From the NCBI GenBank assembly GCA_030849465.1, contig JARVLF010000019.1, positions 372,001 to 436,000 on the forward strand: a stretch of DNA of 64,000 nt, in the 5' to 3' direction. Below, piece by piece: positions 9,467 through 19,400 of the stretch (positions are counted from its first letter, which is position 1; every line of letters begins with the position of its first letter). Below the pieces are notes generated by a model. The model was not told the origin of the DNA and ran no database searches. It saw nothing but the letters and a program-made list of their open reading frames with translations. This DNA comes from Moesziomyces globuligerus (Eukaryota; Basidiomycota; Ustilaginomycetes; Ustilaginales; Ustilaginaceae). The position numbers and the translations under genes are program-made.

Positions 9467-11116
9467 CTACGCAGGTCTCAGGCTGGATGGTTTGGTGAGG
9501 ATGTCGAGGTGTGCGTCGAGGGTGGATTGGATAGCGTCAAAGTGAGCTGGTTGGTTGTGGTCGATCATCTCGCCGGCGGGTACGTTGAGCGTGTAGTGCG
9601 GATGGTAATTTGGCCAGAACTTGTGGTCTGGTATGGGCGTTTCCAGAGAGACGACGTCCAGATCCGCCTTGTCTTCTGGGTCCTTTGGGGGTGATGTGGC
9701 TCTGTCGACGAGCGGGGTAGGTTGGTCGCGATTTTTAGCTGCTGCGTGTCGTTCCTTGGAGGTATCATTGTACCGACCGAGCGTCAGAGCTGTCAACAGG
9801 CTCCAGCACCGCGCTGCATTCGGAGTGTCGTAGCCCCCTCCGCCCAGCAGGAGCGTAGGCTTCTTCCAACCCAACACCCGACGCACCGCGGCGAGGTAGG
9901 CTGCAGCCGAAAGATTCCACACCGCCATCGGATCGGCCGCCAGCCCATCTACTCCACACTGCACGACCACCACCTCGGGATGCCATGCTTCGTACACCTT
10001 CTGCACCGCTGCTTCCATGATGCGTTCCAGACTCGCATCCGACGTGCCTGGAGCCAAGGGGATGTTGATCGCCGCACTGCCCGCACCTGGATCTGCGCGC
10101 AGAGAGCCAGGAGGTCCCCAGCGCTCCGGTTGCCTGGAGGGCGCATAGCAGGGGAAGAATCCGGGGGCATAATGGTGAACGCTGAGCGTCAGCACATTGG
10201 CGCTCGTATGGAAGGCCTCCTCCACACCATCGCCCCAGTGCAGGTCGAGGTCGAGATAGAGGACGCGCTGGACGCGCTTGACGGTCGTCTTGCGCACGGT
10301 CTCCATCTCGCCGGCGTCGTTGGGGACGGCGGTGGTGATGGTGACTTTGCGCGGTCTGCGCAGCGCAAGGATGGCGAGGACGACGTCGTTGACGTAGCAG
10401 AAGCCCGATGCAGCGTGCTTCTTGGCGTGGTGGCGACCGCCGTCCCAGGCGATGGCAATGTCGGCCTGGCCCGTGGCAAGCAGCTCGGCTGCGGTGATCG
10501 AGGCACCTGCGATCAGAGAGACGTGCCGGCTGAGCCCTTCAAAGGCGGGACAGTCGTCTTGCAGGCCGAATTGGTTCTTCGGATTGCGGTCGCCACCGCG
10601 TGAAGTACCACTGGAGCCTGCTGCGTCGGCCGATTCGGCGCCCGAGTCCGCGTCCGAGCCTTCGGAGGTGCCGACGCCGCTGCCATCCTTGCGGCGCTTC
10701 TTGAGCGGAGGAGACGCGCTGCGAGACGCTTGCCTTCCCTCTGCGAGTCGCTGGACAAACGAGTCGCCATGATAGCCGGTCAGCTGTTGGCGCGTGGCAG
10801 CATGCGGCAGATAGACGGCAGCCCTCCTGCGTTGCTTTGTAGCAGCGGATGAGCTGCGATCTGCTCCGATCGAAGCGAGAAATTGACGCCTCTGAGACGA
10901 TTGCGATGATCCCATGCCTTTGTCGCCCTCCGCATCGTCCTCGTTGTCACTGTGGTCGACATCATCCAACGTCGAGAGGTCGAGGAGGTCGAGGTGGTAG
11001 GCGAGCGAGTGTACGTGCGACGAGCGGCCCTCGTTGGACGGCAGCAAGTCTGCATATCGTACGAGGTCAGCCGATACGACGTAGGCGACCCTGGCTGGAT
11101 CCGCGACCACCGCCAT
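9467..11116 (-). CDS. Class I histone deacetylase, HDAC8/Hos1-like
   Basis: 549 residues from the ATG at 11116; the frame runs further upstream only to non-ATG codons. N-terminal RVAYVVSADLVRYADLLPSN is the usual HDAC opening. The catalytic His pair is in DGGRHHAKKHAASGFCYVND (His229-His230). Zinc ligands are in LDLDLHWGDG (Asp291, His293) and CGVDGLAADPM, and the catalytic Tyr is in GGGGYDTPNAARCW. The DPM after the last zinc ligand and the IPDHKFWPNYHPHYTLNVPA ending resemble HDAC8 and yeast Hos1 rather than Rpd3 or Hos2. Two oddities: a charged disordered insert (~130-180) with KKRRK separates the N-terminal part from the catalytic core, and Trp replaces the second His of the usual HHGDG motif. 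Zinc ligands and catalytic residues are intact, so activity is plausible. Nuclear location is inferred. Confidence 0.9.
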   Translation of the reverse strand: MAVVADPARVAYVVSADLVRYADLLPSNEGRSSHVHSLAYHLDLLDLSTLDDVDHSDNEDDAEGDKGMGSSQSSQRRQFLASIGADRSSSAATKQRRRAAVYLPHAATRQQLTGYHGDSFVQRLAEGRQASRSASPPLKKRRKDGSGVGTSEGSDADSGAESADAAGSSGTSRGGDRNPKNQFGLQDDCPAFEGLSRHVSLIAGASITAAELLATGQADIAIAWDGGRHHAKKHAASGFCYVNDVVLAILALRRPRKVTITTAVPNDAGEMETVRKTTVKRVQRVLYLDLDLHWGDGVEEAFHTSANVLTLSVHHYAPGFFPCYAPSRQPERWGPPGSLRADPGAGSAAINIPLAPGTSDASLERIMEAAVQKVYEAWHPEVVVVQCGVDGLAADPMAVWNLSAAAYLAAVRRVLGWKKPTLLLGGGGYDTPNAARCWSLLTALTLGRYNDTSKERHAAAKNRDQPTPLVDRATSPPKDPEDKADLDVVSLETPIPDHKFWPNYHPHYTLNVPAGEMIDHNQPAHFDAIQSTLDAHLDILTKPSSLRPA

Positions 11117-12437
11117 GCTTGTGTGCAGCGTATCAGATGAGGTGGGTGGAGGCCAGTGCGAAGAGCACGAGCTGACACCCAAGCTGGACCCTGAAGTGTG
11201 GACAGTGGGGCCCGATCATGCCGAATCGCGTGGCACAGTCCAGCCGGCTCAATGGCTCCGAGCGAAGCCGACGAAAAGCCAGGCCATTCAAGCCGGCCCG
11301 CGGCCACGAGCAGCGAGCGCGCCACTTCGAAGAAACTCAGCGTTTCCCTTTGCGCTGCCGCAACCGCCTGAGCTTCGAAAGCTTGAGCTTGTCGGTGATG
11401 GATTCATCGCCAAGCAGCCCACGACGGATGTGCCACGCTGAGCAGTTCGGAGACCGTCCACAATGGCCAAAAGAGAGAAATTAGGCTTCATCCGAGTCGA
11501 AAGAAAGGGATTCTTTTTCGGGTTTTTTTCCGCTCCGACTCTCTGCCGGCAGTAGGCGGTTGAGGAGGCGCAAAGGCGTCCAACGAGAGCGACGAGATTT
11601 CGAGATTTCGAGATTTCGAGATTGACCGGCATCCTCGGAACTCTGTCGTGCCGTGCCGTTGGGGGGCGCAGCAGATGTGACAAACACACACTTTGCTGTG
11701 CTCCTGCACCCGCGCCGCGTGCTCGACCGGCTCTCCGTGTCAGCTCAGCTGGCCGACCAGACCGACCGACCGAACCGGCTGGTTGGTTGGTCGACTGGCT
11801 TTCTTCGCAGCTCGCACCCTCAGTTGGGCCGGTCTACCGTCCACGCCGCCCCCCGCGTCCCTGCCCCACCACCTCCTTCTGCTCCCTCCTCCCTCATCCA
11901 CCACATCATACCCACCCCATCCGCAATCTTCCCGACGGCTATCGGCTCATCCCTGAACCTTCCGCAAGCACTGGAAACATCCAGCACCCCGCCGTCAGCG
12001 TTCCTGCTCGCGTCAGTCCCTCCGCCTGCAGCCGGACCACGTCCACCACAGCACATCCAGCCATCCTCTCCGGCTTCATCCGGCTGCGTCTCCTCCCACC
12101 TGCCCCCTCATTAGGCAAACATCCATCCGGGCCGATCACCTCCTGCTCTTCTTTACAGCCCGGCAAGCCCAACGCGTCGCTTCATTTGCATCCGCCTCGC
12201 CCTCATCCCTCGTCAACGGCACGTTCCCTGGCTTCAGCATTGCGGCTGTCGGTACATCTCAACATTTGGCTCGCCGCCTTTCCCTAACCCGGCTCTGCTC
12301 GCTCTCCGAACCCGGTCCCTCGTTCGCTTCAAAGCTGCTCTGCCGTTGCTTCGTTGCAACCCGGCCTGCTTCAGCGCCGTCTTGTTCTTCTTCCTCTTCC
12401 ACTTCTTCGCCTGCTCCAAGCTTCGGACTCAGCAGCC
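11117..12437. promoter_or_regulatory. Divergent intergenic region, deacetylase / Zn2Cys6 regulator
   Basis: 1321 bp upstream of both genes. The half nearest the regulator (about 11850-12430) is strongly pyrimidine-rich, typical of a long fungal 5' leader. An 8-bp direct repeat lies at 11593-11623. Several open frames exist but all are Pro/Ser/Arg-rich with no recognisable domain, so none is called. Confidence 0.45.
11593..11623. repeat. 8-bp tandem repeat (CGAGATTT x3.9)
   Basis: Four consecutive near-perfect copies of CGAGATTT (the last lacks one T). It lies in the deacetylase/regulator intergenic region. No function is evident. Confidence 0.85.
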
Positions 12438-15400
12438 ATGAACACGCCGCCCAAATTCTCCCACTCGCGCCAGAGCTCGGTCGAGCACAGCATACCCACC
12501 TCCTCGGCCGCGCATCTCCATCATCCCTCCTTGTCCAGCCACGGCGCTAGCGGCTCCCACACGCCCGGACACCACTCTCCCCTCACCAACTACGGCCACG
12601 CCCTCGCCTCCCTCGCCTATCCCGCTTCCTCGTATTCCCCCTACCGATCCGGCCAGAACATGCCTATGGGTTCGTGGGCCACCTCCAATCCATCCGCCCT
12701 TCACAGCAGCACCAGCGCACCCCCCTCCTCCACCAAGAGGAGTCAGAGTCGCGATGTCGACGAGGACGACGACGATGACGACGATGACGACGACGACGAT
12801 GACGATGGCGACAGCGAGGATGACGACGACTCCGATGTGGACGACGACGACAATGACGACCAAGCCGACGACAACGACGGCAAGCAAAAGTCCGGCAGCA
12901 AGCGCAAGCGCGACGACTCGCCCAAGAACGCCAAAGCCAAGAAGGCCGCCGGTAGCAAGGACAAGTCCTCCGCCGACAAGGGCTCCAGCGCCCCCAACGC
13001 CTCCAAGAACGGCCAGGCCACCACCAAGAAGCAGAAGCCTACCCGAGGCGCGCGCGCCTGCACCAACTGCCGCCGCCTCAAGATGCGCTGCGTAGGTGCC
13101 GAGAAGGGCCCACCCTGCAACCGATGCCGCAACGGCAACCACGAGTGCATCTTTGAGGAGAGCAATCGCGGCAAGAAGGGCGGCAAGAACCAGAAGGCAG
13201 AAGCCATGCAGCAGAGCCTCCGCAAGATGGAGCAGACCCTCGCCACCGTCCTCCGCAGCATCCGTGATCCGGGCCTCGCCGCACAGCACGGCGGCATGGT
13301 CACCCGCTCGCCCTCGCCCACCTTTACCCGCGAACCGGAGCGCTCCGTCAAGGAGCCTCAACGCTCCGATCCACGCCTCACCCACTCCCACTCCTTCTCG
13401 GCTAGCGACTACGGTCCGCGCTCGCCCTGGAACCGTGGGCCCGATCCGTACGGACCCCACGGCACGCACGCTTCCGGCTCGCCGGCGCGCGCCAGCAACG
13501 ACGGAGCCAGCCCCATGAGCACCATCAATCCGAGTGCTGTGGCCCAGAGGAGCGCCTCCTCGACCGACGGTAGCATCCACTCGCCCGCCAACGCGCACGG
13601 CACTCGCTTCCTCGAGCCGCTCCCGCATCTTCATCGCCAGCAGACTCGCCCGGGCGCGCCCGGCTTCGAAGCGCCACGCAGCCGTCCCTCGCGAGGCTCG
13701 CCGCGCCTTCACTCGCTGCCGGACAACACGCTCAATCCGCTCGGTCTGCTGGCCGAGGCCAGTCTCCACAACACCCATCGCGCCCGCAAACAGGCCGCGC
13801 GCAGCGCCGCCAGCAACAGCAGCCGCGAGAAGGACAGCCAGCGTTCAGGCAGCACGGGCGGTCAGAGTCCGGACAAGACGGTCAAGTCCGAAGGAGGAGA
13901 CGAGACCTCCCCCGATGGCGACGGCAATGCGGCCACCGACGCCGCAGGTCAGAAGATTCCGCTGGGCGTCGCCTCGCAGAACTACTTCCGCCCGGGGCCC
14001 ATGACGATCCTGCCGCTCCGACGCATCATCATCGAGCGCGAGATGCCGCCCGAGCTGCTGACGCTCGGCATCGTATCGTCCGAAGAGGTGCTCGACCTCT
14101 TCAGCATCTTCTTCCGCCGATGTGCCCAGCACCTGTGTCTGCTCGATGCCGAGTGGCACACGCCGACCTTCATCTGCAGCCGATCGCCGTTCCTCTTCAC
14201 GTGCGTCTGCACCGTGGCGTCCAAGTTCTACGAGCGTCGGCCCGATCTCCATGCCAAGTGCATGGCGCTCACCCGCAAGGTCGCCTTCGACGTCGTCAAC
14301 CGCGGCTTCAAGAGCATCGAGATCGTCCAGGGCTTCCTGCTCATGGCAATGTATGCGCAGCCGGCAGAGAGATTCGAGGAGGACAAGACGTGGATGTACA
14401 GCGGCATCGCGCTCCGCATGGCGACCGATCTCAACCTCCATCGCAAGAGCGTGGCGACGTTCAACCACAGCCCGCATCCGGACGATCCGGCGGTGCTCGA
14501 TCGCGAGCGCGAGATCCTCAACCGCGAGCGCACGTGGTACGTCTGCTTCGCGGTCGATCGTGGCATCAGCATCCAGATGGGCAAACCCTACACCATCCGC
14601 GAGGACTGGATCATCCGCAACTGCCGCAACTGGGGCAGCCGCTTCAGCCGACCCTGGGATCTCTCCGTCAGCGCCGTCGTCGATCTCTACCGCATCAGCT
14701 CGCGCCAGCTCGACTTTCTCTACTCGTCCACCTCGTCCGTCTCCGGCCTCAACACCGAGATCGACTACTCGCTCGTGCTGCCCGTCTTCAACGAGCAGCT
14801 GCAGGAGTGGCGCGAGGAGTGGCGCTGGCGTGGCCTCTTCTCGATGCCCCCAGCCTCGCTCGAGTACATCGAAAAGAAGCGCCGCAAGAAGGCGGTCGCC
14901 GCCGAGAAGCAGGCGGCTGCTGCAGCGGCCAAGGACGCCAGCAAGGACAAGGACGCCAACGGCAAGGCTGAGGGCGTCGAGCAAAAGACGGCAGCGGAAG
15001 GCTACGAGTTTGAAGACGACGACGAGGATGCGGAGAACCTGGACCTGAACACGCGCATCTTGATCCACCACGTGCACTCGGTGCCCGTGCGGTACAACTT
15101 TGCCGTGCTGGTGCTCAACTCGTTCGGGCTGCAGCAGGCGGTCGACCATCCGATCGGCGCCAACCTCGACAGGGCGCAGTACTTTGCCAAGTGTCTCGAG
15201 GCGGCCCAAACGATTGTCAAGCAAAGCTGCGGGCCGCTGCGCGGCAACATGCGGTATGCGCCCGACGCGCACATCCTGACGCTGGCGTATGCGTGCGTCT
15301 TCCTGCTCAAGCTCATCCGGCCGGCGTTTGCAGGGTACGTCGAAGAGGAATCGATCCTAACCATGGTCCAGGGCGCCGTGGATATGCTGCAGCACGTCGC

Positions 15401-16145
15401 GGTCAACGAGACGCATACGCCGTATCTGTATGCGTCGTTCTTGAGGGCGCTGCTTCAGGCTCGCAAGGACCACACGTCGGCGTCCAAGTCGGCGCCGGGC
15501 AGTCGGGTGGTCTCGCGCGCCGTGTCGCCCGAGGCCATGGAGGAGGACGTCTCGGCTGTGGATGGCGAGGCGAAGGCGGCAGCTGCTGGAGGAGCTGCAC
15601 AGGCCGAAGGCGTCGCTGGGGGAGTAGCAGAGGGTCCGATGGGGAGCGCGCTCGAGGCCGGAGCCGACTTTGCAGCCGGAGGCGGCGAGGGGGCCAACGT
15701 CAACTGGCCATCGCAGATCTTTGGCGCCACGTCCGGGATGGACGATTTCTGGGGCTCGTTGCTGCCGCCCGGCTTCTCGCAGACGTCGATGCACGATCTG
15801 TTCGGTGCTGCCACTGCGGATACCGCGGTGCCGAACGGGCACTCGCTCGCTGCCGAGGCCGAGGTCGTGGAGCCCGCGCAGCACGCCACCAAGTTCGGCA
15901 TGGGCGGAGGCGGCGTCTTTGACTTTGGCGGCGGTGCGATCGGCAACGGCAATGGCGGCGTGCCTCTCAATTCGGCAGCCGCCAGCGCGGCGTTGCAGAC
16001 CTCGATGAGCATGACGCCCATCGCTTCCGGCCACTTGTCCGGCGCCAATACCCCGCATGGCATGGGCAGCAGGTCCAGAAGAACAAGCGCAAGCCACTTT
16101 CATCTCGGCGGCCTCTCCAACGTCAACTTTGACTTTGCCCAGTAA
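12438..16145 (+). CDS. Zn2Cys6 fungal-specific transcription factor
   Basis: 1235 residues, intronless, starting at the ATG in CAGCCATGAAC; upstream in-frame sequence has only a TTG. An acidic tract of almost pure Asp/Glu runs ~106-148. The binuclear zinc cluster is C208-X2-C211-X6-C218-X8-C227-X2-C230-X6-C237 (ACTNCRRLKMRC ... CNRCRNGNHEC), followed by a basic linker and a probable coiled coil (AMQQSLRKMEQTLATVLRSI). The middle homology region of fungal_trans factors starts near residue 510 (PLRRIIIEREMPPELLTLG) and includes ERTWYVCFAVDRGISIQMGK. An Ala/Lys/Asp-rich insert and a Gly/Ala-rich C-terminus follow. It is a DNA-binding nuclear regulator by family. I cannot assign a target pathway or named ortholog. 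Confidence 0.9.
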   Translation: MNTPPKFSHSRQSSVEHSIPTSSAAHLHHPSLSSHGASGSHTPGHHSPLTNYGHALASLAYPASSYSPYRSGQNMPMGSWATSNPSALHSSTSAPPSSTKRSQSRDVDEDDDDDDDDDDDDDDGDSEDDDDSDVDDDDNDDQADDNDGKQKSGSKRKRDDSPKNAKAKKAAGSKDKSSADKGSSAPNASKNGQATTKKQKPTRGARACTNCRRLKMRCVGAEKGPPCNRCRNGNHECIFEESNRGKKGGKNQKAEAMQQSLRKMEQTLATVLRSIRDPGLAAQHGGMVTRSPSPTFTREPERSVKEPQRSDPRLTHSHSFSASDYGPRSPWNRGPDPYGPHGTHASGSPARASNDGASPMSTINPSAVAQRSASSTDGSIHSPANAHGTRFLEPLPHLHRQQTRPGAPGFEAPRSRPSRGSPRLHSLPDNTLNPLGLLAEASLHNTHRARKQAARSAASNSSREKDSQRSGSTGGQSPDKTVKSEGGDETSPDGDGNAATDAAGQKIPLGVASQNYFRPGPMTILPLRRIIIEREMPPELLTLGIVSSEEVLDLFSIFFRRCAQHLCLLDAEWHTPTFICSRSPFLFTCVCTVASKFYERRPDLHAKCMALTRKVAFDVVNRGFKSIEIVQGFLLMAMYAQPAERFEEDKTWMYSGIALRMATDLNLHRKSVATFNHSPHPDDPAVLDREREILNRERTWYVCFAVDRGISIQMGKPYTIREDWIIRNCRNWGSRFSRPWDLSVSAVVDLYRISSRQLDFLYSSTSSVSGLNTEIDYSLVLPVFNEQLQEWREEWRWRGLFSMPPASLEYIEKKRRKKAVAAEKQAAAAAAKDASKDKDANGKAEGVEQKTAAEGYEFEDDDEDAENLDLNTRILIHHVHSVPVRYNFAVLVLNSFGLQQAVDHPIGANLDRAQYFAKCLEAAQTIVKQSCGPLRGNMRYAPDAHILTLAYACVFLLKLIRPAFAGYVEEESILTMVQGAVDMLQHVAVNETHTPYLYASFLRALLQARKDHTSASKSAPGSRVVSRAVSPEAMEEDVSAVDGEAKAAAAGGAAQAEGVAGGVAEGPMGSALEAGADFAAGGGEGANVNWPSQIFGATSGMDDFWGSLLPPGFSQTSMHDLFGAATADTAVPNGHSLAAEAEVVEPAQHATKFGMGGGGVFDFGGGAIGNGNGGVPLNSAAASAALQTSMSMTPIASGHLSGANTPHGMGSRSRRTSASHFHLGGLSNVNFDFAQ

Positions 16146-16480
16146 GATGACGGCAGAGCTCAGCAGAGGTCAACGAGGCGGCGAGCAATCAAGGTTTGGC
16201 GCTTCCCATTGCAGTGTGTGCGGACCGGTCGGGGGCCGAATGAGTGCCGGCGGCAGGTCTTGAGCGAGTGATGCAGTGTGTGTGTGGGTTGGCATCTTGA
16301 TCTGCACCGACTGAGGCGATCGGGTTGCAGGACGTGCTGCAATCTAATCTTTGCAAAAGGGCCTGCTCCTTGTCAGGGCTCAAGATCTGGCACTGGGGTT
16401 GCGGCAGTGCACGATTGTTGGCACGCCTCTCAGAAGGCGAAGAGCGTGTTGATGACATTGGTTGGATTGGCAGTGGGAGG
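16146..16480. other. Convergent 3' intergenic region
   Basis: 335 bp between the stops of the Zn2Cys6 regulator and the fusion gene. It contains TG-rich stretches (gtgtgtgtgggt near 16278) and no coding signal I can support. Confidence 0.5.
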
Positions 16481-19400
16481 TTACTGTTCGAACTCGAATG
16501 GATACATGTCTGGATCTGAGCTCTTGTCTCTGTGCTGGACCTCTGGCTTGGCGGGGGGAGAGGGAGGCGCCGCGATGGCGAGGGCCTTGTACTGGATGCC
16601 CATGCCGGTTTCGTCGATGAGACGATTGGCCGCATCGATGATCCTCTTCTGGGTCTGATCGTCCTTACCCTTGAGGAGTCTTTCTGTTCTGAGCTGGAGG
16701 CCCATGCCTACGAGGAGATCCGCCTGATCCAAAGGCCCTGCATACCTCGCGTTGGTCGTCTGGATCGCCGACTTGAGATGGAGGAAATCCACGTTGACCG
16801 TGAGATCCACCTCACCAGGCGACTGGAAGACATCCACCAGGTTGTGCTGACGAAACGCCCTAAACGACGCCCCATACGCCTGGTCGCCTCCATAATCAAT
16901 GACGAGGCCCACGCCACCTTGCGATGGAGCAGCCAGACGATCATTCTCCGCCGCTGCGTGCTCTGCGTCCTGCGCAGGTGTGGCAGCAGGGTTACGAGGA
17001 GGCGATGCGGCTCGGCCAGCAACGAGCTCGCCGACGCGACGTGCGACCGCCCACGACTCGGGCGACACCTCGACCCGCTGTCCCGGCTTGAGCGAGGCAA
17101 AGCGCGGGTTGTTCTGCACGAGCATCTGCGCCCACGGCGTCGGCGTCGGCGAGAGCACGAAACCGAGCTCCTCCTTGGCCACCGGCACCTCCTCACCAGG
17201 CCGCAACACCGTGATGGCCGATTTGGGCTTGATCCCCACCAGCACCTCGCGGAACTTGCCGTCGACGTGCTTCTCGAAGATGTGCGTTGGCAGCGCATCG
17301 AAGAACTCGTGCGCGGTGAGGATCGTGAACTCCTCGGGTGCGATCGGCACCATATCGACCGACGGGAACCATTCGACCACCACGTCATGCTCGCCCACCT
17401 CTTCGCCTGCGCTGACGACCTTCTTGCCCGCTGCGGCGAGCGCGCTCTTGATCGCCGCGAGCTGCAGCTCCATCAAACCCTCGCTCGTCTCGACGAGCTG
17501 AATCCGCTTCAGCGTCGCCATGAACGGCCCGAACGTCGCAAACGTCCGCACCATATCCGCCAGCAACGTACCTTTGCCCGGACCCAGCTCGACCAGTCGC
17601 GTCGCAGCCGGGCTGCCAACCGCCTGCCAGCGCGCCAGGTAGAAGATCGCCAGCAGCTCGCCAAACACCTGCGAGATCTCGGGCGAGGTGATAAAGTCGC
17701 CGCGCGAGCCGAGCACCTCGCGCTCCGTCGCCGGCGAGTTGGCCGACGAGTAGTAGCCCTGCATCGGATCGAGCAGACACGTGCGCATGTACGTCGACAC
17801 GGTCATCGGTCCCGACGCCCTTACGCTGTCGAGCAGGATCTCGTTGAGACTCTTGCTCGGCTTCTTCTCCGCCACTGCGGCGCCCGACACTGCGGGTGAG
17901 GACTTGGCTTCGTCGCGGAGCACGCGGTGGGTGGAGAACATCCTTCTGGCCGATGTGTGCATGGCACGAGCGAACTGCGTTGTCGAGCCCCCCATCAGCC
18001 CTTGCGGTGGCACCGCCGCACGTCCAGTGACCTTGGCCTTGTTGACGCTGCTCGGAGCCGCAGAGACCGGCGCCGGCGGGATAGCGAACGATGCAAGGCC
18101 GGTGACGACTGGATCGGCAGCGTCGAGCTCGGCGGCGAGGATGCGCTCGACGGCCTCGGTGGCGTAGGCGACGCAGTCGTTCAGGCTGACGCCCGTGTAG
18201 CTGGCGCCGACGAGCGTCAGCTTCTGCGCCAGGTCCGCATCGGTGGCAAGTGCCTTGTGCAGCTGCGCCATGCGCACGGGATGCCCCACGAGGTACCACG
18301 GGATGCAGTCACGCTGCAGAGTCGCATGCAGCGTCACCTTGGACGTGTCTTGGAGTAGCGCTGCATCGATGCCGAGCTGACTCGACAGTGCCCTCACTGC
18401 GCGCTCCTTGAGTTCCTCCTCGCTCGGCAGCACCGCCTGCTCAGCCCAGTGCGCACCGCCCATCATGACGGTCACTTTTACAGGCCGCTTGGCGGCGTCC
18501 GTGCCATCCTGGTCCGGCACAGCATCGCTGTCGAACACGACGCCGAGGATGCCGTCATCGTTTCCAGGCGTCGTGCGCGGGATGAGGTAGCCGAAGCCTT
18601 GCACGGGCACCAGCCGTCCTGCCTCTGCCGCCGCGCGCGGTGAGATGACCACGTTGACGACGCCGACATTGGCTGCGGGGTTGTATGTGAGATGCGGGAC
18701 GTCGGACGAGGACGGGAGAACCTCAGCCAGCCGCGCGGACGGGATGCTCGACACGACGCGATCAGCCAGAATGCTCTCGCCCGACGTTGTGCGGATTCGG
18801 ATCTTGCCATTCGCCTCAATGTCCAGGGATCGGACGCCGTCGCCCGTGCGCACCTGCACATTGGAGAATGCAGCCAGGCGTTCTTTCAGCGCCTGCACGA
18901 TCTCCTGAACGCCCTCGGGGAAGCTGTACACGCTGATGGCCTTGAAGCTGTCTACGAGCTCAGCTCCCAGCTGCGCCTCGACTGCTTTGAGGCGTTGTTG
19001 TTTCGCGGCTTTGACTGCGGCTTCGGGCTCGGGCAGCGGACGGTGTCGCTTGTTGCGCTTGGGCGAGAGCAAGCTGCGGACGACGCTGCCGTGCACGCGT
19101 TCGGCGTCCCAGAGGAACGGAAGAACGGCACGGACACTGAGTTTCCGAGTGTCGCCAGCATAGATGCCGTGGATGACGGCGGAGACGAGGTTTTCGGCCA
19201 GGCCCTTGCCGAAGCGGCGCGAGACAAACGAGTCGACGCTTTCGTCGTCGAGGAGCTCGCGTTGCTGGAGGCGGTGTTTTTCGGCCTGCGACTCCGAACG
19301 CGGCCGCAAGAAGCGGGACGGCACTCGCGGTTCTCGAAGCACACCAGGGATGATGGAGCGGAGGAAAGGGAGCTTGAGCAGCGCCGAGAGGAGCGACGAG

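Noticed and set aside
12429..15272. Two long minus-strand frames antisense to the Zn2Cys6 regulator
   Set aside because: They mirror the Asp-rich and coding stretches of the regulator (runs of Val/Ile opposite Asp codons) and have no independent support.
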